A DNA stretch of 64,000 nt from an uncultured Phycicoccus sp. (lineage in GTDB: Bacteria; Actinomycetota; Actinomycetes; Actinomycetales; Dermatophilaceae): assembly GCF_947495705.1 (NCBI RefSeq), contig NZ_CANLZR010000002.1, positions 62,001 through 126,000 of the forward strand, read 5' to 3'. Of the stretch, positions 1 through 7,000 are shown one piece after another (positions within the stretch are counted from its first letter, which is position 1; the number at the start of each line of letters is the position of its first letter). The notes under the pieces are model-generated. The model made no database searches. It worked only from the letters and a program-made list of their open reading frames with translations, and had not been told where the DNA came from. Position numbers and translations under genes: made by a program.

Positions 1-1
1 G

Positions 2-214
2 ACCACCACCTCGGCCCTGCGCACCCGCTTCCGCGGGCTCGACGTCGACGCCGCCCGCCACCGCCTCGCCCTGCTCCTCCAGCCCGACCCCGGCGACGGG
101 GACGTCGTCGGCATCCGTCGCCTCGCGGTCCCCGCGCCGGCCCAACCGGGGCGGGGCGTGCTCGTCCTTGCCGGGGCCCCGACCCCGATCCAGGTCATCG
201 ACCCCGGCCGGTGA
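2..214 (+). CDS. C-terminal end of an unidentified protein (5' truncated)
   Basis: An open frame enters from the window edge and runs 70 codons to TGA. Its codon use (G/C at third positions) matches the neighbouring genes and the other two forward frames read as Arg/Pro-rich nonsense, so it is probably the true tail of a gene. The visible part contains an amphipathic stretch (LRTRFRGLDVDAARHRLALLL) ending in VLAGAPTPIQVIDPGR. No family motif is recognisable and the start lies outside the window, so no function is proposed. Confidence 0.55.
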   Translation, partial: TTTSALRTRFRGLDVDAARHRLALLLQPDPGDGDVVGIRRLAVPAPAQPGRGVLVLAGAPTPIQVIDPGR

Positions 215-253
215 TGCGGCCCGGGTGGGCTACGTAGAAGTCCTGATTCCGCA

Positions 254-296
254 GCCGGTCGCCAGCGGCTTCGATGGCTGGTCGGGGCCGACCGGC
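254..296 (+). promoter_or_regulatory. Two-tier stem-loop ahead of the secreted-protein gene
   Basis: GCCGGTCG at 254-261 pairs with CGACCGGC at 289-296, and inside it CCAGC (262-266) pairs with GCTGG (277-281). The structure lies between the truncated upstream gene and the ribosome binding site at about 306-312. It could be the terminator of the upstream gene, although no T-run follows, or a 5'-leader element of the next gene. Confidence 0.4.
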
Positions 297-321
297 TCCG
301 CTGTGCAGGAGGGAACACACC

Positions 322-750
322 ATGACCGTCATGACCACTCTTCGCCGACGCGTGCTCGTCGGCACCGCCGCGGCCGGGGCTCTCGTCCTCGGCGCCGCGC
401 CCGCGATGGCGCACCACTGTTACGTGCCGATGTACAGCCTCAGCGGCCCGTCCTCGCCGAACTGGCTCGTCTTCAGCGCCGAAGCGGGCGCGGCCGAGCT
501 CGCCGGCTTCGAGGCCGCCTGCCCGGAGGCCTCCGACGCCGGCTACGACGCCCTGCGCGCCGCGGGGATGCCGGTCGGGATCAAGATCTTCGCGAAGATG
601 ACGATCGGCGACCCGAAGGAGACCGGCCGGACGAACCCGAACGGGGCCAACGGCAAGGGCCTGGAGTACTTCGGTGCGGGCTCGACCCTCGCCGAGGACA
701 TGGTCATGACCTGGATCGACGCCGCCGCCGCGTACGACTGCACCGGCTGA
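322..750 (+). CDS. Small exported protein; mature form may start His-His-Cys
   Basis: The product has 142 residues. The ATG at 322 is chosen because GGAGGG lies about 10 bases upstream. It begins with a signal peptide: a twin-arginine-like RRR at residues 8-10, a hydrophobic core rich in Ala, Leu and Val, and an Ala-Met-Ala cleavage motif. If cut there, the mature protein starts HHCYVPMYS. Two more cysteines occur, one in AACPEA and one near the C-terminus in YDCTG. There is no transmembrane segment after the signal. The family is not recognised. The histidine/cysteine N-terminus could bind metal, but this is inference from sequence alone. It stands alone between a truncated gene and a regulator gene. 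Confidence 0.75.
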   Translation: MTVMTTLRRRVLVGTAAAGALVLGAAPAMAHHCYVPMYSLSGPSSPNWLVFSAEAGAAELAGFEAACPEASDAGYDALRAAGMPVGIKIFAKMTIGDPKETGRTNPNGANGKGLEYFGAGSTLAEDMVMTWIDAAAAYDCTG

Positions 751-823
751 GCCGGGGCCGGGCCGCCCGCGGCCGGGGACCGGGGTGACGACATAGCCCC
801 TGGTCACGGGCGGTCCGAGGCCC

Positions 824-829
824 TACCCT
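824..829 (+). promoter_or_regulatory. Leaderless -10 element (TACCCT) for the LuxR-type gene
   Basis: TACCCT lies six bases before the ATG at 836, with no Shine-Dalgarno sequence in between. This TANNNT-N6-start spacing is the usual mark of leaderless transcripts in actinobacteria. No good -35 hexamer is seen. Confidence 0.55.
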
Positions 830-835
830 GCGGGG

Positions 836-1564
836 ATGGGGAGCGGGGACCTCACCGTCGAGGCCGTCACGGGCCTCCTCGCCGCGATGGCGGCGACGCA
901 CGACCCGGCGTGCCGGCGCGCCGCGATGCTCGACGCGCTCACCGGGCTCGCCGACGCCCGTGTCGGCCTGCTCCTGCGCGGCGGCCCGGCGAGCGCCGCC
1001 GAGGCCTGCTGGGTCCCCGCCGCGCTGCTCGCCGACGCGACCCGCGGCGACCTCACCCCCCGCTCGGCGGAACGCACCTGGGGCAGGCGGGTGTGGCGCG
1101 GCTCCCCGGAGCGGGCTGCCGCCCTCGAGGCCCACGGGGTCGACCAGGTGTGCACCGTGCCGCTGCGCGGGGGCCTGGACGTCACCGCCGTCGCCCTCGG
1201 CCGGGCCGGGGCGGACTTCACCGAGCCGGTGCTGCGCCGCCTCACCACGCTGCAGCCGTGCCTCGCCGGCCTGGCCGCCCTGGCCGGCCTGCTGCCGCCC
1301 CCGGGGCGCGGGCCCAGCCTGACCCGCCGGGAGCACGAGGTGCTCGCCCTGCTGGCCGCCGGCCACACCACCCAGCGGATCGGCCGTGAGCTGGGGTCGT
1401 CGCCGCGGACGGTGGAGGTGCATCTGCGCCGCATCTACACCAAGCTCGGCGTCGCGGACCGGCTCGGCGCGGTGCTGCACGCACTCGACCTCGGGCTCGT
1501 GGCCCCGCGGCCCCCGGCTCAGACCGGGTCGGCGTCGGTGTCGTCCGGGCGGGGTGCGACGTAG
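836..1564 (+). CDS. LuxR-family transcriptional regulator
   Basis: A 242-residue protein with a C-terminal LuxR/GerE helix-turn-helix at roughly residues 159-215 (LTRREHEVLALLAAGHT, then the recognition helix in SSPRTVEVHLRRIYTKLG). The N-terminal 150 residues are Ala/Leu-rich and carry no receiver aspartate, so this is not a classical response regulator; a degenerate GAF-like sensing region is possible but unproven. Transcription is probably leaderless. Its last 46 bases overlap the convergent membrane-protein gene, so the two transcripts can pair. Target genes are unknown. Confidence 0.8.
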   Translation: MGSGDLTVEAVTGLLAAMAATHDPACRRAAMLDALTGLADARVGLLLRGGPASAAEACWVPAALLADATRGDLTPRSAERTWGRRVWRGSPERAAALEAHGVDQVCTVPLRGGLDVTAVALGRAGADFTEPVLRRLTTLQPCLAGLAALAGLLPPPGRGPSLTRREHEVLALLAAGHTTQRIGRELGSSPRTVEVHLRRIYTKLGVADRLGAVLHALDLGLVAPRPPAQTGSASVSSGRGAT

Positions 1565-1941
1565 GCCGCCCCCAGCGCGACGAGCGCGACCGCGAGGACG
1601 GCGGCGCCGAGCCCCGGCCGCCCCGCCTGCGCCACGCTCCATCCGACCGGGACCAGGAGCAGGTGCCAGACGACCGTGGGGGTCCGCGGCCACCGGGTCC
1701 ACCGCAGCCACCCCCGCGCCAGGACCGCCAGCCCCGCCGCGGCCAGCACGATGAGCACCGCTGACATCACGACACGCGCGGGGTCAGTGCCCAGTCCCAG
1801 GGCCAGCTCGTAGACGTAGAAGCCCGCGAAGGCGACCAGGGCCACGGCCTCCAGCCCGCACAGCACCGCGGCTACGGTCCGGGCGCGGTGCACCGGCCGG
1901 ACGGCCCGCGCTGCGTCGGGGACGGGGGAAGGGTCGGACAC
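1519..1941 (-). CDS. Small four-helix membrane protein
   Basis: The GTG at 1941 gives 140 residues (VSDPSPVPDAARAVRPVHRARTV...). The frame stays open another 50 codons upstream, but that part is atypical in composition and overlaps the whiB promoter area. Four hydrophobic segments are visible: AAVLCGLEAVALVAFAGF, VVMSAVLIVLAAAGLAVLA, VVWHLLLVPVGWSVA and AAVLAVALVALGAAYVA. The C-terminus is acidic (PRPDDTDADPV). The family is unknown. The gene is convergent with the LuxR-type gene and their 3' ends overlap at 1519-1564. Confidence 0.7.
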   Translation of the reverse strand: MSDPSPVPDAARAVRPVHRARTVAAVLCGLEAVALVAFAGFYVYELALGLGTDPARVVMSAVLIVLAAAGLAVLARGWLRWTRWPRTPTVVWHLLLVPVGWSVAQAGRPGLGAAVLAVALVALGAAYVAPRPDDTDADPV

Positions 1942-2040
1942 GCGCCCGAGGATAACCAGCGGCCGCACGGGAACACCCCGGCGGGCCCGCCCGTTGACCG
2001 TGGGTGATCCGCTCGACACTGCGCCCCACAACGTGAGGTA

Positions 2041-2075
2041 CATCCCCCTAGGCTGTGCTGCGCATCCCCCTAGGC
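2041..2075. repeat. Direct repeats of CATCCCCCTAGGC upstream of whiB1
   Basis: The 13-base word CATCCCCCTAGGC occurs at 2041-2053 and again at 2063-2075, exactly 22 bp apart, about two helical turns. Both copies hold the palindrome CCTAGG. They lie 20-50 bp upstream of the proposed whiB1 -10 element, the usual place for an activator or repressor site. The binding protein is unknown. Confidence 0.6.
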
Positions 2076-2093
2076 GCGCTGGGAGGGTCACGG

Positions 2094-2099
2094 TAGAGT
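2094..2099 (+). promoter_or_regulatory. Candidate whiB1 -10 element (TAGAGT)
   Basis: TAGAGT is the best TANNNT hexamer in the gap and lies downstream of the 22-bp-spaced direct repeats. Initiation about 7 bases later would give a whiB1 leader of roughly 120 bases. No convincing -35 is present, which suits an activator-dependent promoter. This is inference. Confidence 0.4.
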
Positions 2100-2135
2100 A
2101 ACAACTCGGACGTCTGCGTTTACCACGTCCGCTAC

Positions 2136-2201
2136 ATGGTTGCAGCGACGCAACCCAGGACCACCCTCGCCCCGGGTGGTCCCCTTTTCACCCCTCTGTA
2201 G
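2136..2201 (+). CDS. Possible 21-codon leader ORF (uORF) before whiB1
   Basis: ATG at 2136 opens a 21-codon frame starting MVAATQPRTT and ending at TAG 2199-2201, 25 bases before the whiB1 ATG. It runs right through the terminator-like hairpin at 2158-2182, an arrangement expected of translation-coupled attenuation. No Shine-Dalgarno sequence precedes it and the peptide is too short for codon statistics, so it may be chance. Leader-ORF control is established for whiB7, not for whiB1. Confidence 0.35.
   Translation: MVAATQPRTTLAPGGPLFTPL
2138..2188 (+). promoter_or_regulatory. Tandem hairpins in whiB1 leader; second is terminator-like
   Basis: Two perfect stem-loops follow each other. GGTTGC (2138-2143) pairs with GCAACC (2150-2155). 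GGACCACCC (2158-2166) pairs with GGGTGGTCC (2174-2182) across a 7-base loop and is followed by CCTTTT. The second has the form of an intrinsic terminator, yet it lies inside the presumed whiB1 leader, which points to attenuation. Confidence 0.55.
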
Positions 2202-2226
2202 TACCCCCGACCAAGGAGCCCCATCC

Positions 2227-2475
2227 ATGGATTGGCGCGACCGCGCTGCCTGCCTCGACGAGGACCCCGAGCTGTTCTTCCCGATCGGGAACACCGGCCC
2301 GGCGATCGCTCAGATCGAGGAGGCCAAGGCCGTGTGCCGGCGGTGCGAGGTTCTCGACACCTGCCTCAAGTGGGCCATCGAGTCCGGGCAGGACGCCGGC
2401 GTCTGGGGCGGCATGTCCGAGGACGAGCGCCGTGCCCTCAAGCGACGTAACGCCCGGGCCCGCCGCGCCGGCTGA
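2227..2475 (+). CDS. whiB1: WhiB1-type iron-sulfur transcription factor
   Basis: An 82-residue WhiB protein. It matches M. tuberculosis WhiB1 almost motif for motif: MDWR start, AACLDEDPELFFP, the CRRCEVLDTC cluster, GVWGGMSEDERRALKRRNAR. The four cysteines (C-x(n)-C-x2-C-x5-C) hold the [4Fe-4S] cluster, GVWGG is the G-rich turn, and the basic tail contacts DNA. In the family, WhiB1 binds the primary sigma factor and senses nitric oxide through the cluster. The ATG at 2227 gives the family length. It faces pdtaS convergently, as in mycobacteria. The leader carries hairpins and a uORF that suggest post-initiation control. Confidence 0.93.
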   Translation: MDWRDRAACLDEDPELFFPIGNTGPAIAQIEEAKAVCRRCEVLDTCLKWAIESGQDAGVWGGMSEDERRALKRRNARARRAG

Positions 2476-2493
2476 CCCCACCCCCCGCACGTG

Positions 2494-2523
2494 ACGGCCG
2501 GTCAGCGCCCGCTGACCGGCCGT
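2494..2523. terminator. Perfect 13-bp hairpin shared by whiB1 and pdtaS ends
   Basis: ACGGCCGGTCAGC (2494-2506) and its exact reverse complement (2511-2523) enclose the loop GCCC. The stem contains the pdtaS stop codon and starts 19 bases after the whiB1 stop. The position between convergent genes indicates a bidirectional terminator; a short T-containing tail (AGCTTTG) follows on the + strand. Confidence 0.75.
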
Positions 2524-3986
2524 AGCTTTGCCACGAAGACCACCGTCGTCCCCGTCGGCGACCCGTTCTCCCACCGGATCCGCCCGCGCAGGTCCTGGAC
2601 GAACGAGGTGACGATCCGGGTCCCGAGACCCGCGAGCACCGGCCGGAACCCCGCCGGCAGCCCCACCCCGTCGTCGGTCACCGTCACCGTCAGCTCGTCC
2701 CCGCCCTCGGCCGGCTGCCGCTGCGCCTCGACGGTGACGGTGCCGTCCCGGTCCGCGAGGCCGTGCTCGACGGCGTTCTGCACGAGCTCGGAGATCACCA
2801 TCGCCAGGGCCGTCGCGTCCTCGGCGCGGACCCGCCCGAAGGACCCCACGAACCGCGACTCCACGTGGTGCTCCCGGGTGGTGGCGACCTCGACGACGGC
2901 CCGGAACCCCCGCCGCGCGATCTCGTCGAAGCTCACCATCTCGTCGAACCCGGCGCTCAGCGTCTCGTGGACCAGCGCGATCGTCCCCACCCGCCGCACC
3001 GCCTCGTCGAGCGCCGAGCGGGCACCGGCCTCGGGCACCCGGCGCGCCTGCAGCCGCAGCAGCGCCGCCACGGTCTGCAGGTTGTTCTTCACCCGGTGGT
3101 GGATCTCGCGGATCGTCGCGTCCTTGGTCAGCAGCTCCTGCTCGCGGCGTCGCAGCTCGGACACGTCGCGCAGCAGGATCATCGCCCCGCGCCGTACGCC
3201 GTTCGTCGTCAGCGGGATCGCCCGCATCGTCACGGTCGCGGTCCGGGTCTCGACCTCGGTGCGCCACGCGGCCCGGCCCATGACGACGACAGCGAGGGAC
3301 TCGTCGACGTTCCGGCCGCTCTCGGCCGCGAGGTCGGCGACGACCTTGGCCAGCGTCTCGCCGATGACGTCCCCGAGGTGGCCCATCCGGTGGATCGCCG
3401 ACACCGCGTTGGGGCTCGCGTAGCGCACGACCCCGTCGACGTCGAGGTCGATGACGCCGTCACCGACCCGCGGCGCACCCCGGCGCAGCCCCGTCGGCGA
3501 CGACGGCGCCGGGAACTCGCCGGCCGCCACCATCTGCAGCAGGCCTTCCGCGAGGTCGCGGTACGTCAGCTCGAGCCGGCTCGGGGTGCGGCCACCGGTG
3601 AGGTTGGTGTGCCGGGTGAGGACGGCGACGAGGCGGCCCTCGGCGACGACGGGCACGGCCTCCTCACGGATCGCCATCTCCTCGCGGATGGCCGGCGTCG
3701 GCGACGCGACGATCCGCCGCTGCCGGGCGGCCTCGTCGAGCATCGCGGCCCGGGACCGGGAGGACGAGCGACCGACGATGTCGTCGTAGAACACCATCGG
3801 CCCGGTGTTCGGCCGGACGTGCGCCACGGCCCGCCACCCGTCGGGCCCGCCGCGGACCCACAGCACGAGGTCGGCGAAGGACAGGTCGGCGATGAGCTGC
3901 CAGTCCCCGACGAGCAGATGCAGCCACTCGGACTCCGCGGGCTCGAGGTCCGTCGTCGTCCGCAGCATCCCGGCCAGCGTGCTCAC
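2502..3986 (-). CDS. pdtaS: PdtaS-type soluble sensor histidine kinase
   Basis: A 494-residue cytosolic kinase without membrane segments. The order is an N-terminal GAF-type sensor (about residues 10-150; LADLSFADLVLWVR and HVRPNTGPMV match mycobacterial PdtaS), a PAS domain (about 175-280), a HisKA_2 dimerisation helix with EIHHRVKNNLQT at 294-304 carrying the phospho-accepting histidine, and a HATPase domain with the N-box ELVQNAVEHG and G-box DDGVGLP. In the family it phosphorylates the ANTAR-domain RNA-binding regulator PdtaR, which is not in this window. The GTG start follows TAGGCT by seven bases, so the message is probably leaderless. Confidence 0.92.
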   Translation of the reverse strand: MSTLAGMLRTTTDLEPAESEWLHLLVGDWQLIADLSFADLVLWVRGGPDGWRAVAHVRPNTGPMVFYDDIVGRSSSRSRAAMLDEAARQRRIVASPTPAIREEMAIREEAVPVVAEGRLVAVLTRHTNLTGGRTPSRLELTYRDLAEGLLQMVAAGEFPAPSSPTGLRRGAPRVGDGVIDLDVDGVVRYASPNAVSAIHRMGHLGDVIGETLAKVVADLAAESGRNVDESLAVVVMGRAAWRTEVETRTATVTMRAIPLTTNGVRRGAMILLRDVSELRRREQELLTKDATIREIHHRVKNNLQTVAALLRLQARRVPEAGARSALDEAVRRVGTIALVHETLSAGFDEMVSFDEIARRGFRAVVEVATTREHHVESRFVGSFGRVRAEDATALAMVISELVQNAVEHGLADRDGTVTVEAQRQPAEGGDELTVTVTDDGVGLPAGFRPVLAGLGTRIVTSFVQDLRGRIRWENGSPTGTTVVFVAKLRPVSGR

Positions 3987-3993
3987 GACTCGC

Positions 3994-3999
3994 AGCCTA
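3994..3999 (-). promoter_or_regulatory. Leaderless -10 element (TAGGCT) for pdtaS
   Basis: Read on the minus strand, TAGGCT lies seven bases before the GTG at 3986, with no Shine-Dalgarno sequence between. It sits in the short gap between glutamate dehydrogenase and pdtaS, so pdtaS may have its own promoter. Confidence 0.5.
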
Positions 4000-4001
4000 G
4001 G

Positions 4002-7000
4002 TCAGGACGAGGCGCCGACCCGCACCACCGAGCGCAGGGTGCGCAGCGCGACCGACAGCGCCGCGATGTTCGGCGCGTCGAGCCGCTTGATCCCGGCCAG
4101 CGCCGAGCGCGCCCGGGTGATCGAGTCCTCGTTCGCGTCCGCCCACGCCTCGTACTGCGCGTTGGGGTCGTCCGTGGCGACGTCGGCCGCCCCCGAGGTC
4201 TCGATGACCGACCGGGTCAGGGACTCGAGCACGGCGTACAGGTCGTCGCGCAGCGCGCCCCGGGCCAGCGCGTCCCACGGGTCCTCCCGCGGCAGGCGGG
4301 TCACCTTGCTGAGCATCGTGTCGATGCCGAACCGCTCCGAGACGAGGTAGTACAGCGGCGCGACCTCCCGCGGGTCCCGGCCGGTGTCGGTGGCGATGTC
4401 GATGATGTCGAGGAGCGAGTACTGGTCGAGCAGCGAGGCCGCCCACAGGGCGAGGTCCTCGGGCACCCCGGTCTCCTCCAGCTCGGCCGCACGCTGCTCC
4501 AGCCGCTGCTGCTCGTCGCCGCGCAGCAGCTCCTGCACCGTCGGCGCCAGCTCGCGGACCACGGAGGCGAAGCGCTCGACCTCGGCCGAGATGTCGAGCA
4601 CCGACGGGCGCGAGGTGAGGATCCACCGCACCGACCGGTCCAGGAGCCGCCGGAACTCCAGGTAGAGCGCGGTCTGCGCGGCCGTCGGGACGACGTTGTC
4701 GAGCGCCTCGACCCGGCGCACGTAGTCGGCGAGATCGAACACCTCCCGCGCGACGACGAAGGCCCGGGTGATCTGCTCGGCGCTGGCGCCGGCCTCGGAC
4801 TGGGCGCGGAAGGCGAAGGTGATGCCGCCGCGGTTGATCATCGAGTTGACGAGCGAGTTCGTGATGATCTCGCGGCGCAGCGGGTGGCCGGCCAGCTGGT
4901 CGGCGTACCGCTCCTGGATCGGGCCGGGGAAGTACTCGGCCAGGGTCGCCTCGAAGTACGGGTCGTCGGGGATCGAGCTGGCCAGCACGTCCTCCTTGAG
5001 CGCCAGCTTCGCGTACGCCACGAGCACCGAGAACTCGGGGCTCTTCAGCCCGAGACCGGCCTTGTGGCGCTTCTCTAGCTCGGCGTCCGAGGGCAGGAAC
5101 TCCAGCGCGCGGTCGAGCAGACCGCGCTCCTCGAGCCAATGCATGAAGCGCTCGTGGACCGTGACCATCGTGTGCTCCTGCGCCCGGGCGTTGCCGAGGA
5201 GGACGTTCTGCTCGTAGTTGTCGCGCAGCACGTGGTCGGCCACGTCGTCGGTCATCGACGCGAGCAGCTCGTTGCGTTGCTCCAGGGTGAGGTCGCCGGA
5301 GCGGACGACCTCGCCGAGGAGGATCTTGATGTTCACCTCGTGGTCGGAGGTGTCGACGCCGGCCGAGTTGTCGATGGCGTCGGTGTTGACCCGGACGCCG
5401 TGGAACGCGGCCTCGATCCGGCCCAGCTGGGACAGACCGAGGTTGCCGCCCTCCCCCACGACCCGGACGCGCAGCTCGTTGCCGTCGACCCGGATCGGGT
5501 CGTTCGCGCGGTCCCCGATGGCGAGGTCGTCCTCGGAGGAAGCCTTGACGTAGGTGCCGATGCCGCCGTTCCACAACAGGTCGACCGGCGCGAGCAGGAT
5601 CGCGTGGATCAGCTCGGACGGCGTCATCTTCTCGACCCCCGCGGGGATCCCGAGGGCCTCGCGCATCTGCGGCGTGATGGCCACCGACTTCAGGGTCCGC
5701 GGGAACACCCCGCCGCCCTTGCTGATGAGCGACCGCTCGTAGTCGTCCCACGAGGAGCGCGGCAGGTCGAACAGCCGCCGGCGCTCGGCGTACGACGTCG
5801 CCGCGTCGGGCGAGGGGTCGACGAAGACGTGCCGGTGGTCGAAGGCCGCGACGAGCCGGATGTGCTCGGACAGGAGCATCCCGTTGCCGAACACGTCGCC
5901 GCTCATGTCGCCGACCCCGACGACGGTGAAGTCCTGGCTCTGGGTGTCCACGCCCATCTCGCGGAAGTGGCGCTTGACCGACTCCCAGGCGCCGCGGGCG
6001 GTGATGCCCATCGCCTTGTGGTCGTAGCCCGCGGAGCCGCCGGAGGCGAACGCGTCGTCGAGCCAGAACCCGTAGGACTGCGCGACCCCGTTGGCGATGT
6101 CCGAGAAGGTGGCGGTGCCCTTGTCGGCGGCGACGACGAGGTAGGGGTCGTCCCCGTCGTGGCGCACGACCCGCTCGGGCGCGACGATGTCGCCGGACAC
6201 CCGGTTGTCGGTGATGTCGAGCAGCCCGGAGATGAAGGTGCGGTACGCGGCCTTGCCCTCCTCGAACCAGGCCTCGCGGTCGACCGCCGGGTCGGGCAGC
6301 TGCTTGGCGTAGAAGCCGCCCTTGGAGCCGGTGGGCACGATGACGGCGTTCTTGACCATCTGCGCCTTGACGAGGCCCAGCACCTCGGTGCGGAAGTCCT
6401 CGCGACGGTCCGACCAGCGGAGCCCGCCGCGGGCGACCGGCCCGAAACGCAGGTGCACGCCCTCGACGCGCGGGCTGTAGACGAAGACCTCGTACTGCGG
6501 CCGGGGCGCCGGCAGGTCGGGGACCTTGCGCGGGTCGAGCTTGAGCGAGACGTACGGCAGGTGCTCGGCCCCGTCGCGGCCCTGCTGGTAGAAGTTCGTG
6601 CGCAGCCCGGCCCGCACGACGCCCAGGAAGGCCCGGATGATGCGGTCGTGGTCGAGGCTCGACACCTCGTCGAGGGCCTCGAGCACCCGCCCGGCGGCGG
6701 CCTCCTCGGCCTCGGCCCGCGGGCCGGTCTCGTCGGGGCCGAAGCGGTCGGCGTCGAAGCGCGCCTCCCACACCTCGACGAGCCCCCGGGCGATGTCGGG
6801 ATGTGTGACGAGGGCGTCCTCGAGGTAGTCCTGCGAGTACGTGGCCCGGGTCTGGCGCAGGTACTTGGCGACCGTGCGGAGGATGACCACCTGCCGCCAC
6901 CGGAGCCGGGCGCCGAGGACGAGCCGGTTGAAGCCGTCGGACTCGGCCCGGCCGTCCCACACCGCCGACACCGCGCCCTCGAACAGCTCGCGGAGCTGCT

